This document shows, one piece after another, positions 11,246 through 21,328 of a stretch of 57,865 bases of DNA. Position 1 is the first letter of the stretch; the number at the start of each line of letters is the position of its first letter. The stretch lies in assembly GCA_032718475.1 (NCBI GenBank), contig JAUCBJ010000714.1, positions 1 through 57,865 on the forward strand, given 5' to 3'. Made by a program: the position numbers and the translations under genes. Source of the DNA: Nemertoderma westbladi (taxonomy: Eukaryota; Xenacoelomorpha; Nemertodermatida; Nemertodermatidae). The notes under the pieces are model-generated. The model saw only the letters and a list, made by a program, of their open reading frames with translations, ran no database searches and was not told the origin of the DNA.

Positions 11246-11509
11246 GCAATCGTAGTAGGCGAAGAATGTGTAGTGTGGCCGGTAACCGGTATATAATAAT
11301 CAGTAGTACACCAGACCATCAACACATACAGATAACTCCTATTTAATACCAGTAGTATATACTACACTACTTTCTTTCTTTCGAACTGAAAGTAACACAT
11401 ATATCATCTTTCTCTCTCTTCCCTACAACTAACTGTACATATACAAACAATAAAGTTCGGATGTAAAACCTAAAGAATGAGTCAAGTCCTGGTAATATCG
11501 TATTAGTTT

Positions 11510-13084
11510 TCATACCCATAGTATTTTGGAGCAGATCGTACACGGGAGGGATAATGGCATTGTGTGATATCCAATGGGCCATCTGGGAGTGGGGGGGGGG
11601 GGGGGGGGGGGGGCATCTGGAACGCCAGGTGAAGACTCATTCGTGGGCAATGATTGCTGAACAACCAGTTCAGGTTGAGCCTGGGTGGTTAGAAGAGGAA
11701 GTTTGTGGGCAGGGGGTACAAACCGATGGTAGTGGGCTTGGTGTACTGGCTGGAGCCATCTGCGATTGCGGGAAATCAGCGGGCCACCATGAGGTGGTTG
11801 AATGATCACTTTGTCACCGCGAACTTCTTTAACATGGTGTCCCAAATAGCTGTAACCTCGGCCATTGTACTTCTTCACCATGACAGCTTGGTCGACCTCA
11901 AGAGGATCCAACAGTTGTGATCGATGCCGGCGATTGTAGTCAGATACGATGCGCTCACGGTTTTCTATATATTTCCTTAATGGAGGCTCGGCTGGGGGAG
12001 GAATTTGTGGCAATTGGGTTTGTAGGTTCAATCCAAGGAACCTGTAGAGCACTCGGGAAGGAACTTCACCTGTCACCCTGTGAGGGGTTGTTCGTAGAGT
12101 GAACAATACAGTTGACAAACGAGAACTGAATGAATCCTTCTGGGCATCTGATGTTGCATTCATCATCTTCTTAATAACCCTGTGAGGACACTCAATCATC
12201 CCATTGGATTGGGGATATCTAGAGGAGATTTCAACAAGTTTGCAGCCAAGTGAAACTAAATACTGCCAAAATGCGCTTGAACGAAATTCCTCAGCATTAT
12301 CAGCAACCAGAGAACTGGGAAGGCCAAATCGAGCGAAGATAAAGTTCAATTGACGAATTATGGAGGGTGATTTAGAACTATTAGAAGGTAAGGGGGTAGC
12401 TTCAATATAACGAGAACCATAATCAATAAGAGTGAGGCATTTAGTGCCCTCTATTTGAGCACAATCAATCCCGATTCGTTCCCATGGTAAAAATATACGA
12501 GATTGTTGCATAGGCTGTGGCGATGGTAAATCTTGAGAGAGTTTACATGGGTGACAATTGCTCACTAATAGCGAGGCAGACTTGGTGATTCCGGGCCACC
12601 AAACTGTGGAATTCAATATCTCGGTAGTTTTTGTTATACCTGGGTGGCCTTCATGAGCTAACTTTAAAATTTGAGATCGAAGGGACACCGGTATAACTAT
12701 GCGGGTGCTGTGCATCACAACTGGAAGATTATCGACAAAGAACAGTGAGAGTTCAGCAATATTGCCTAAATATGGTGAAGGTATATTGTCGAAGTTATCC
12801 GAATTGTCTAACAGTCTATCAACCAGTGGGGACAATTCTGGACATATTCCAGTTTCCTGAGCTACTGGGTGAATATTGACAAAACGTGATTCGAGAATGA
12901 CATTAACAAAGGGATCAAAGTTCAAGGCCTGTTGGTTTCCTGGCTGCTCATTAGGACCTGGGATTGGAGCACGAGACAATGTGTCTGCAAGAAGATTTGA
13001 CTTTCCACTCAGTAATAAATTCAACTGTGAATGAATATGGCTGTAGAAGAATGAGAAAACGGGTAATCCGAAGTGGGCACTCAT
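11510..13084 (-). CDS. Ty3/gypsy integrase with RNase H tail (one open frame)
   Basis: Integrase of a gypsy-type element, which would insert cDNA into chromosomes. The 524-codon frame starts inside the end of RNase H (ADTLSRAP near residue 33). It then shows the zinc-binding H144, H147, C177 and C180 and a catalytic D207, D262, E298 triad with the family phrase YPQSNGMIE. The C-terminal part is chromodomain-free, with an NRRWLQP segment. A 23-base G run (11591-11613 on the plus strand) encodes a proline string near the end, after which the frame probably no longer follows the original protein. The ATG at 13084 is not the original start, since the domain is part of a polyprotein. The integrase core looks intact although the element is dead. 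Confidence 0.85.
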   Translation of the reverse strand: MSAHFGLPVFSFFYSHIHSQLNLLLSGKSNLLADTLSRAPIPGPNEQPGNQQALNFDPFVNVILESRFVNIHPVAQETGICPELSPLVDRLLDNSDNFDNIPSPYLGNIAELSLFFVDNLPVVMHSTRIVIPVSLRSQILKLAHEGHPGITKTTEILNSTVWWPGITKSASLLVSNCHPCKLSQDLPSPQPMQQSRIFLPWERIGIDCAQIEGTKCLTLIDYGSRYIEATPLPSNSSKSPSIIRQLNFIFARFGLPSSLVADNAEEFRSSAFWQYLVSLGCKLVEISSRYPQSNGMIECPHRVIKKMMNATSDAQKDSFSSRLSTVLFTLRTTPHRVTGEVPSRVLYRFLGLNLQTQLPQIPPPAEPPLRKYIENRERIVSDYNRRHRSQLLDPLEVDQAVMVKKYNGRGYSYLGHHVKEVRGDKVIIQPPHGGPLISRNRRWLQPVHQAHYHRFVPPAHKLPLLTTQAQPELVVQQSLPTNESSPGVPDAPPPPPPPTPRWPIGYHTMPLSLPCTICSKILWV

Positions 13085-13532
13085 CTAATGGGTTTAGGAA
13101 AATCGACTTTAAGGGTTTATGGTCTGATAGGACTGTGAAATGGAGTCCTAGAAGATATTGTTTATATTTCAAAACACCATAGGCAATAGCTAATGTCTCC
13201 CTTTTATCTGGGAGTACCTCTGCTCAGCAGATGTTAGTGATCTACTAGCAAATGCTACTGGCCTTGTTTGCTTGGTTTATGGATCACATTGGAGAAGAGC
13301 TGTGCCAAGGCCATATGGAGAGGCATCACATTGGACCATGGTTTCATGGTTGACATTGTAATATTTCAATACTGGGGAGTCACATAGTAAAGATTTTATC
13401 TTCTGAAAGGCTGAGTCACAAGTGGATGTCCATGAAAACAGAACATTCCCTCATAATAATTGTCGTAATGGTGATGAAATAGTGCTGAAATTGGGTACAA
13501 ATTTAGCCAGATAGGTAGCCATTCCCAGAAAT
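12951..13532 (-). pseudogene. Gypsy RNase H region, frameshifted
   Basis: A frame at 13172-12951 reads YLLGLHFTVLSDHKPLKSIF, the RNase H segment just after reverse transcriptase in gypsy elements. It lies in a different frame from both the upstream polymerase (ending 13533) and the integrase frame that overlaps it. The interval 13180-13530 encodes the connection domain but with several stops. At least two frameshifts are needed to join polymerase to integrase. Confidence 0.7.
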
Positions 13533-14584
13533 CTACGACATTCTGCAGTAGTTGTTGGTGGGGGGGAGTGCTGAAATCGCTTCAACTTTCTTTGGATCTG
13601 GTTTCAGTCCAGATGAAGACAAGACATGACCCAAGTAAGTAATTTCTGTTTTGCCAATTTCACATTTATCAACATTAAGTTTAATATTGCGATCAATGCA
13701 ACGTTGCTTAACCTTCATCAAAATTTGATCATGGCCTTCACGTGTTGCACTGTATATAAGGATGTCATCTTCAAGGACAATGGCACCATTAATATCATGG
13801 ATAACATCAACAATTGTCTGTTGATATTTCTCTGGTGCACAGGAAACACCAAATGGTAAGCGAATATAACGAAATGTACCGAATGGCAATTCGAATGTTG
13901 TTAGTCTGGATGATTTCTTAGTGGGCCATAATTGATGGAAGCCTGAGTAAGCATCCAATTTAGAGAAATAGTTGCTACCTTCCACTTTAGCAAATAGTTC
14001 CTCAGGTGTAGGCATGATTACATGGGTCCTAACCGCAGCTTTGTTTAAGGCACGTAGATCTAGACATAACCTCAATTTCCCAGTGGGTTTGCGTGTGATC
14101 ACCATGGGACTAACCCACTCACTGGGTGGATCATCGTTAGGAACTTTAACGATAACACCTTCATCGCAAAGTTTAGCGATCTCACTTTTAACTTCCTCGA
14201 TTATGCCGAAGGGAATGCGCCACGGGGGCTGTTGAAGTGGAACTATTCCAGGCTTAAGTACAATTTCAATTTCAGGTGAATCCATTGGAGGTAAGAATGC
14301 ATTGACAATGTTTCGAGGACTAGCACCTGCAGTGTTTTCTATTTCCCTACCTGAAGGATACAGTTTATTTTCACTGAAGTTTCGACTGACTAATTGTAAA
14401 TCTTCAATATCCCTTTGGCCAAGCAAAGCGAATGGTGCATTCTTGGCAACAAAGATGGTAGATGTTGTCTCACATTTGCCAAATGCCAATCGAACTGTTG
14501 CCTTGCCAATAATAGGCAGTGAAGATGAAGACATAAATCCTCTGAGCAACTCACCCTGCAATCGGACAACCAAGTCTGTTCATG
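13533..14584 (-). pseudogene. Gypsy protease C-terminus and reverse transcriptase
   Basis: The frame begins with the tail of the aspartic protease (ALLGQRDIEDL) and continues into reverse transcriptase: PPWRIPFG, WVSPMVITRKPTGKLRLCLD, FSKLDAYSGFHQL, LPFGVSCAPEKYQQ and LEDDILIY, the catalytic box (usually YADD or YVDD; here the first residues are altered). It is open for 346 codons and ends at 13533. At its upstream edge, near 14585, the sequence switches abruptly to a Penelope-like reverse transcriptase, so the protease is separated from its N-terminal half at 16060-16214. Confidence 0.85.
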
Positions 14585-15540
14585 GTGAGCTAAAAACGCA
14601 TTAGCTAATACAGGGCCGAGGGGGGACCCCATACCGACGCCATCAATCTGAAGATATAATTTATCATTACAAACAAAACAACAGTCTTTAACAGATAATT
14701 TTAACAAGGTTTTCAACTGATTACGGGTGAAACCATGAACAGTTTGTTCATAATTAAGGGCTGTAAAGGAATTCAAAGGGCGCGTAGGGGGAAGTGGCTC
14801 ATTAAACAGGTTACTAACTATAATTTCTATGGTTTCATCTAGGGGAATATTTGTGAAAAGGGATTTGACATCAAAACTACAAAGGTGGACCGGGGAATTG
14901 AAGTGAGTATTACAAATTTCATTAACAAAAGAAAATGAGTCTTTCACAGAAAATTCACTTATGGTACACGGTTGTATAATAGGGACTAGGAATTTCGCTA
15001 GTTTGTAGGACGGATCGTTAGTGGCTGAAAGAATGGGTCTTAGAGGGACACCTTCTTTATGTACTTTAGCGAGACCGTAGAGCACTCCAAGTCTGCTTCC
15101 CCTGGGTCTGATTTGGTGGTAAGTCTTGGCATCTAGGACTCCTAGGTTCTTAAGGGAATGGAGGTAGGTAGTAATTCGTCCTTCTCGTCGAAGCACTCTA
15201 GTTAAGCAATCGTCATTCAACAGTTTAAACTTCGAGGAATCCTGGAGGATGTCGTCCATCTTGCGGTTGTAGTCGGAGCGATCCAAAACCACGACGCCAT
15301 TACCCTTGTCGAGTTTCGAAATTACTAGAGATTTATCTCTTCTGAGGGCCTTCAGTGACTTCCACTCGTCTACAGAGAATACGTTGGAACGCTGTGGGAT
15401 ATAACTGTGCGCTGCTGAAAGGGCGATATCTTTCAGTTTAGTCTTAAACCGATCCTTGTCGATGTTAGATTGGTCGGTATGAACGAACAAGTATAGTCTT
15501 TCAAAGGGAGGTAGGAAGTCTTCCGGACTGAATCTCTTCG
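14585..15540 (-). pseudogene. Penelope-like element reverse transcriptase fragment nested in gypsy
   Basis: The minus strand encodes residues typical of Penelope-like elements: KLDKGNGVVVLDRSDY, YGLAKVHKEGVPLRPILSA, the motif A region SFDVKSLFTNIPLDET and IDGVGMGSPLGPVLANAFLA. It stops before the active-site YxDD box and lacks the GIY-YIG endonuclease; at about 14585 it is fused to the interrupted gypsy protease. It is therefore a truncated copy. Penelope-like elements are a deep lineage of retroelements related to telomerase reverse transcriptase. The upstream (5') limit near 15,540-15,570 is a guess based on where AT-rich sequence begins. Confidence 0.85.
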
Positions 15541-15559
15541 GAGGAATCGGACAGTTTAG

Positions 15560-16060
15560 ACCCTTGCAAGACTAAAATTTAATTTAAACTTTAATTTTAA
15601 TTTTAAATTTAATTTAATTTAGTTTAACTACTTAAATTTAATTAAATTTCTTCAAAATGCAGTGCAATTATTTATAACGTGATTTTATTTTTGTCTATAA
15701 CTACAGTAAAACCGGTAGCCTACCTACATTACATAAGCAGACTGTCTGATGTGTATATTATTTAAATAATAAAGGACTATTATTCGATAAAAAAAAAAGT
15801 AAGCGGAAATCACCGCTTTTTTTAACTGATATTCAATTTAGTGAAATTCAAATATTCTGTCTAAAGTGTTTTCCGTTACGTTTTTATATCGATTATATTG
15901 TTTTATTTGAAAAAATATCACCAGCGTTAGGCCTACTTCTTTGTACCAACGGGGACCAAACTTTTTTGCAATTGGTTTTCGTCGGGGGGGGTGGGGGGGG
16001 GGGGGGGTGTAGGGGCCCGTAAGTTGCGACTGCCGGGGGCCTGAAAATCCATAATCCGTC
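15560..16060. other. Further inserted sequence inside the gypsy protease
   Basis: This part of the insertion holds an AT-rich block of TTTAATTT-type words (15570-15650), a short AGCGGAAATCACCGCT hairpin near 15802 and a G-rich run near 15984-16007. It ends in GGGGCCTGAAAATCCATAAT followed by CCGTCCC, which resembles the starts of various dispersed elements. No gene seen. It separates the protease catalytic D-T-G half from the rest. Confidence 0.5.
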
Positions 16061-16214
16061 CCTGCTTACATGGTTCAATTATGCTGGGTCCAATAAATTT
16101 GCTTGGAACAATAGAGTGATAAGTTCCTGTGTCAACAAGAAAGATGATATTCTGACCAGATGTAGGACCTGATACGAAAAGTGATATTTTCCAATTTTCA
16201 TATGTTTTTTTCAA
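16061..16214 (-). pseudogene. Gypsy protease N-terminal half
   Basis: The minus strand shows FLVDTGTYHSIVPS, the catalytic aspartate loop of a retroviral-type aspartic protease (DTG). It is followed by a few more residues until the reading enters foreign, G-rich sequence at about 16060. The matching C-terminal half is at the start of 14584-13533. The gap is about 1.5 kb of nested insertion. Confidence 0.75.
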
Positions 16215-17288
16215 TAAGTTGACTGGGGGTGGAATTTACCATTTTATATAAGTTAACTGTGTTGACATCATAATAGGATAAACTTGATTCAGTTACCTCA
16301 CCATCGGATTCGTAGGGTTCATCTAATTCCACCACAGAGAGGTCAGAGGGAAAGTGTTCAACCTGGTGAACTCTACCAGTGGAATGTCGCATAGTCTGTT
16401 GTGTATACCGATCTAAGCCTTGTCTAGAAACTGAAACACGGAAGTGGTGACGAACTCCGCAATCTTGGCAAAAGGAATTATATGCTGGACAGTGGCCTTT
16501 TTGGTGACTACCACCACAGAAACGACATGAACGAACAAAATTAGGCAAAGGTTGACTGGGTTGTTGTGGTAGATTCCTAGCTACATCCATACCACGTTCA
16601 CGAACCAGTGGAGCAGCAGCCAGCAGCATAATACTTACCAGTGGTGGCACGATGGGGAGGAAATGACCTTGAGACAGCCAAAACATCACCACTAATGGAT
16701 GCTGGAGTATAAAATACTCTTTTTTCTGTTCTGTACTCAACTCTTTATGCCCAGATGTGGCAGCTTCATAAGCAACCGCCAGGTTCCTAATGTCAGTAAT
16801 AGTGGAATCTGAAGGTTGCTGGAGGAGTTGACGCCGCAACTCATCATCCCGGATGCCACATATGAAGGCATCCCTTATTCGTGTTTCAGGTGTCTCTCTA
16901 TCAAGGTCGCAGTGACCCGCCAACTGCCGGAGGGTAGTAAAATATTCGGCACAAGATTCCCCAGATTGTTGTCGCCGACACATAAAGCGGTGTCTCATCA
17001 CAAGCAAATTTCGCCGGGGAGCAAAATAAGCTGAGAAGAGTCTGCCAATAAATTCTCGAGGGTTCGTGGTCTGTCATCTGTATAGCTGAAATTCTGAAGT
17101 GCGATCTTTTGAGCTTGTTTACCGATGCAGGTCATAAGGGCCCCAACCTGCTTTTGTCTATTTTGTCCCTCACCACGCAAGTCTATCGCATCTGCCCAGA
17201 ACTCAAAGGCTTGTCGCCATTCGCCAAATTCAAGTGCAAGGTCTTCTGCATTAACATCCAAAAACGTTGGGGTGGGATATTTAGCCAT
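16198..17288 (-). pseudogene. Gypsy gag with CCHC knuckle, one frameshift
   Basis: An ATG at 17288 opens a 96-codon frame whose product (EWRQAFEFWADAIDLRGE) is typical of metazoan gypsy gag. The next frame, from about 17010 down to 16198, continues with EYFTTLRQLAGHCDLD and then CRFCGGSHQKGHC, a C-x2-C-x3-H-x4-C knuckle, and a second partial CQDCGVRHHF. A frameshift near 17010 joins the two. The capsid protein would form particles and bind element RNA. Confidence 0.8.
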
Positions 17289-17290
17289 AC

Positions 17291-17692
17291 CGCGGCTGTA
17301 CCGGTGGTGTAATACATAGGCCTATTGTTGTAGGCCAACAGTGATTAATATAACCGTATGTCGCTGGCAAATACTGGTAGGCCTAAATAAGAGTAGGCCT
17401 AAATCTGTAAATAGCGAAATATCACCGGAAATAAATTAAATTGTATCTGTATCAGCCAAATACAGAAATATCATAAGCAGCCAAACCTGCAAACACCAAT
17501 GAGCCAGTCAAACCAAACCAGTTTATCGTTAACAGTCCAGTTCCAAATACCAAAGAGCCAGTTGCCAGTCAACGTAGCCAGTTTATCAATAAGCAGTCTA
17601 TCTCCAGGCTGGACTCACTGAAGGATTGCAGTCAGTCAGTGCTCCAGAGAATACAGTAATAATGCCAGAATTCAAACACACTGAGCCAGGAA
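17291..17692. other. Possible 5' leader of the gypsy element, no repeat found
   Basis: Contains TAGGCCTA words and a loosely repetitive GAGCCAGTCAAACCAAACCA / AAGAGCCAGTTGCCAGTCAA stretch (17495-17600). No long terminal repeat matching the sequence left of 11510 was recognised and no primer-binding site could be assigned. Confidence 0.35.
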
Positions 17693-17785
17693 CTAAGGAA
17701 CTTGGAACTAAGTTCGCCTCAATTGGAACCTTGTTCGCCTTTGAAAGTGTGCGATTGGAACTAAGTTCGTGCTACCCTTAGCGGT
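17693..17785 (-). repeat. Inverted cluster of the TTAGTTCCAAT motif, right side
   Basis: Four copies of ATTGGAACTAAGTTCGC-like sequence, some imperfect, in inverted orientation relative to the array at 11024-11245. TAGCGGT at 17779-17785 repeats the heptamer at 11005-11011 in direct orientation, as a target duplication would. Confidence 0.55.
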
Positions 17786-18248
17786 AAGGAATAACCTCCT
17801 GTAGTAGTGTCCTGTAGTAGTTTTGTTCTGTACTTATATACACATGCAATAACTGAATTGAGATGATAAAGGGCTGTTGCCCGAAATGTACGTGACTATT
17901 CATATTCAATTATTTTTGGGTCACTAAGAAAAAGACCTTTCTAAACGCACTAACTCATTGTCTATTATTTAATCCTGATTTATGTGTAGTTTGATTTTGG
18001 CCTGTCCCGCTCTGTGAATTTTACTAATGAAATAAAATTAAATGGTGGTGGTTCCGTATAGGTCTGACTTTCCTCCAATCTTGTCATTCCGGCCCTATGC
18101 GTCGTCCTCCATTCAATCTCATTTACAAACAACTTTTGAAGGGTGGGTAACCTTCTCTTCTTCAAACTAGACACATTTACTACGTGTTGGGCATAGTAGC
18201 TCAGTTCTCCAATTAATAATTTTGTATATTACAATTCAATTAAATAAA

Positions 18249-20018
18249 ATGAAAACAATTAATTATGGCGATACACAATTAGGTGAAAATGGATCAGATA
18301 ATAATAAATTCGTTGATGAAAATAAACATATTCACACTTATGATGATATTTGGCCTCTCATAGGTGCATTTGGCTGCTATCAATGGGTTGTTGTTTATTG
18401 CACTATTGTGTTATTATGTGCGTCAATTCCAACACTACTGATCATGGAAATGGTGTTTCTTAGCGCGCACACCGGTTACCACTGCGATGTTTCGTATATT
18501 GTTGATAAACTTGGAGAGAATCAATCAATAAACATTGAAGAATTCATTCCCAAAGATGGTGATGGTGTTTTAGAATCTTGCCTAATGTACGACTATAATG
18601 TTGAAAATAACAATTATGTTCAGGTAGAAAACAAGGATCGAATCAAATGTCGTCATGGCTGGTCATTTGACCAGTCCGTCTTCACAAACACCTACCTCAT
18701 GGAATTTAATTTCGTTTGTGAAAAGGATGTAAAGTTTCAATTTGCGAAAACGGCATTTATTCTCGCAATAATACCAGGAGCGGGATTATTCAGCGCGATT
18801 TCAGATATATGGGGACGGAAGAAAGCCATATTTCTCGCATTCTTGTTGCAAAGTATGGGTCAATCCTTCATGTTTATTTTCCCGGGAAATATACATTATT
18901 TTATATTTCAACGAATAGTTTTGGGAATGAGTTATTCAGCCCCCCTTATGATTGGGACTATCCTGGCCATGGAACTCGTTGGCTATGAGTACAGAACCTT
19001 TATTGGTGTCTCTTTTGAAGCATTTATTGGAGTAGGCATGATGCTATCCACTGTCTGTTCGTACATATTCCGACGGTTACCATGGTATTATTTTCACTTA
19101 TCTCAGTGTCTATTACCTTTCATGTGTCTGTTCTTCTATGTTGTCTGGCCTGAATCGCCAAGATGGTTGGCAACCACAGGGAAATGGAAGCAAGCGTTGA
19201 ATGTTATACAGAAAATTGCTCGCATTAATAATAAACAAATAGGTGATGATACTACAGGAGGTATTACTAGATATTTAACATCGTCGCAATATAGAGAAAG
19301 CTCTTCGATAGGCAAACCAAAAGTAATTCACAACAATTTGATTTTGAACAAGATTTTGTATCATTTTGAATTAATGAAACGTATTCTTATTATGTGCCTT
19401 GTTTGGGTTGCCCTTTCAGTTACATGGTATGGGCTTGTCCTAGGAGTATCAGCGCTGTCTACAGATTTTTTTGTTACGAACATAATTTCTGGCGCAACTG
19501 AAATTGTCGGCTCCGCGATAGGATTTTTCTTGCAAAACGGACTGGGACGGAAGCCTTCAATGTGCGGAACTTTGATTTTTACTGGAATTTCTTGTTTATC
19601 CACTGCCTGGATCCCCGACGATATCGCAGGTGGTTGGGTAAAAACAACGGTTGCTATGGCTGGAAAAACTGGTATTAGTTGCGGATTGGCCATGGTGGTT
19701 ACGTATTCGATAGAACTTTATCCGACCGAGGTCCGTTCCAGAATGATGTCGACTTCTATGATATTATCGCTAATAGCTTCAGCGATAATCCCATTGATTA
19801 GCATCGGACACAGTTGGCGAGCGCTTCCACCTATCCTTTACGGAGTTTTGTGTTTGGCCGCCGCAATCGGTGTTCTGTTTCTGCCGGAAACGAAAGGAAA
19901 ACCACTTCCTGATGTTCTCAGCGATATACATAGAGGGACAGGTAATAGAGACCAGGGGCCTGATGATGATGTTCATAGATGTGTGGACTTTGTGTCCAGC
20001 ACATATTCAATGCACTGA
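18249..20018 (+). CDS. SLC22-family organic ion transporter (MFS)
   Basis: A 589-residue plasma-membrane carrier of the SLC22 group (organic cation/anion/carnitine transporters), part of the major facilitator superfamily. An N-terminal membrane segment (IGAFGCYQWVVVYCTIVLL) is followed by a long extracellular loop with cysteines and the family phrase CRHGWSFDQSVFTNTYLMEF. The cytoplasmic loop 2-3 signature is SDIWGRKKAIF, and ESPRWLATTGKWKQA lies at the middle of the protein. The second half has SIELYPTEVRS and LPETKGKPLPD. About 12 membrane segments are visible. I chose ATG at 18249; the open frame extends upstream to 18222 without another ATG. The length fits the family (about 550-600). It is a single exon, which is unusual for SLC22 genes and suggests retroposition or intron loss. 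Substrate cannot be told. Confidence 0.9.
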   Translation: MKTINYGDTQLGENGSDNNKFVDENKHIHTYDDIWPLIGAFGCYQWVVVYCTIVLLCASIPTLLIMEMVFLSAHTGYHCDVSYIVDKLGENQSINIEEFIPKDGDGVLESCLMYDYNVENNNYVQVENKDRIKCRHGWSFDQSVFTNTYLMEFNFVCEKDVKFQFAKTAFILAIIPGAGLFSAISDIWGRKKAIFLAFLLQSMGQSFMFIFPGNIHYFIFQRIVLGMSYSAPLMIGTILAMELVGYEYRTFIGVSFEAFIGVGMMLSTVCSYIFRRLPWYYFHLSQCLLPFMCLFFYVVWPESPRWLATTGKWKQALNVIQKIARINNKQIGDDTTGGITRYLTSSQYRESSSIGKPKVIHNNLILNKILYHFELMKRILIMCLVWVALSVTWYGLVLGVSALSTDFFVTNIISGATEIVGSAIGFFLQNGLGRKPSMCGTLIFTGISCLSTAWIPDDIAGGWVKTTVAMAGKTGISCGLAMVVTYSIELYPTEVRSRMMSTSMILSLIASAIIPLISIGHSWRALPPILYGVLCLAAAIGVLFLPETKGKPLPDVLSDIHRGTGNRDQGPDDDVHRCVDFVSSTYSMH

Positions 20019-20361
20019 TGTCATAATCACGTCATATTGACGAATTAAATTAATTAACATTATTATACACCTACAGTATCAGTATGTTTATTATTGATTC
20101 TATAGTTAATACAGTACGTTGATATAGGTAAAATACAGTAATTAAATATCATAATAAGAGTTTTAATTAATGGTGTGTAGCATAGGTTATAGTAGGAATA
20201 ATAGTAATAATTGTAACAATGTAACATTGTATACTAACAGAGACGGGCAGTAGGCCTAGTGCTCACGTGATCGCATTACTTATTATGTTGTATACACAGT
20301 AAGTAAGCCAAAGTGGGTTTCACCAAAATTAAGAAATATATTATAACTTAGGCCCTACTCT
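20019..20361. other. 3' flank of the transporter, no gene
   Basis: AT-rich sequence without coding signal; a long run of ATTAATTAACATT-type words. The boundary with the giant inverted repeat lies near 20362, where TTTAACTTCGAAGACTC begins to match the far arm. Confidence 0.5.
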
Positions 20362-20860
20362 GTTTAACTTCGAAGACTCGGCTGAAATTGCACCAATAAT
20401 ACAGTCGTCATTCATACTGTATAACCAAGCATTGTAATACACGATAGGGTGTGCCGGTATTCAATTGTGCTGATACTGCAGTGGCGCAAATTGACCGCAC
20501 GTAAAAAAGTGTTATCCATCAGTTAAAACATTTACTATACTTCCTTGCAAATTAAATGCAATATCTGCCATAATACCGTATAAGTAGATATTATCTAGGG
20601 TGTAAATTTTGAGACGTAAATCGATATAATTATAATGTTTTCTTGGCTTTCATTTGAATATTATTTCTATTTATTTTTCTTTAAAAGTTGTATCCGTGGT
20701 AGCTCTAGCTGTAATATTCTGGAATATACGGAAAATGTAGGTAGATTTAGTTCACTTATGCGGTTGTAGTTAGTCTAGTAGTGTAAGTAGCTTCAAAATC
20801 GTAGCATCTTATGGGAACCAGTTCAAATTCATTTCATAAACTCAAATCTTTCATTTCAAA

Positions 20861-21328
20861 ATGGGTAGAACAAAGCGAAACAAATCCACGAAAAAGGAGT
20901 TGGATTATGGAGCAACAGGGATGTCTAAGATTTACAAAACCAAACTCATCAAGGTACCTGGTATTGGTCCGATTTTCTGCCAGCGGATGGAAAGGAAGGG
21001 AATAACAAAGACGAATCAGCTCATAAAACGCTACTTGGACCTCAAGGGGGATTACACACAGTTTGCGGGATTTATGTATAGAGTTTGCGGACCGCATCTC
21101 TCGAAAAGGCACTTCAATCAAGTCTACAAATGGATGGTTGCACTTAGTACAGGATACTGCACACCCAAAGCTTATCGGCGTGAAAGTGATAGTCCGGAAG
21201 CCGGGATAAGGGAAACTTTATCAGGGACCAGCAAGGTAGAAATAAGTAACTGTCTGTGTGCGCAATCAAAGTCTAGGGGAAGAAAACGGACCCGTTCAAA
21301 GAACTCAAAAGTCTCAAGGAAACGATAA
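20861..21328 (+). CDS. BAF-like DNA-bridging protein (left arm)
   Basis: A 155-residue protein starting at a clear ATG. Residues about 22-99 resemble barrier-to-autointegration factor (BAF/BANF1): the helix-hairpin-helix segment VPGIGPIFCQRMERKGI (32-48) and the end GPHLSKRHFNQVYKWMVAL (77-95) line up with the corresponding BAF elements in order and spacing. BAF is normally an 89-residue dimer that binds DNA without sequence preference and bridges it to the nuclear lamina. This protein adds a basic N-terminus and a strongly basic tail (137-155, SKSRGRKRTRSKNSKVSRKR), probably a nuclear localisation or nucleic-acid-binding segment. An identical copy lies in the other arm. It sits about 2 kb upstream of, and in the same direction as, a Ulp1-endonuclease-RT set, so it may be a component of that element; a captured host gene is the alternative. 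Confidence 0.75.
   Translation: MGRTKRNKSTKKELDYGATGMSKIYKTKLIKVPGIGPIFCQRMERKGITKTNQLIKRYLDLKGDYTQFAGFMYRVCGPHLSKRHFNQVYKWMVALSTGYCTPKAYRRESDSPEAGIRETLSGTSKVEISNCLCAQSKSRGRKRTRSKNSKVSRKR

Larger units (their letters stand above)
11370..17290 (-). mobile_element. Decayed Ty3/gypsy retrotransposon interrupted by other insertions
   Basis: On the minus strand the order is gag with a CCHC-like knuckle (17288-16198), protease, reverse transcriptase (to 13533), RNase H (about 13530-12960) and integrase (13084 to about 11510), which is the Ty3/gypsy order. The protease is split by about 1.5 kb of foreign sequence containing a Penelope-like fragment. Frameshifts occur in gag and RNase H. I could not find matching long terminal repeats at the two ends; the true limits are uncertain. 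Confidence 0.85.

Noticed and set aside
11370-17290. Attempt to define LTRs for the gypsy element
   Set aside because: No direct repeat of adequate length was found on both sides; the only shared flanking sequence is inverted.
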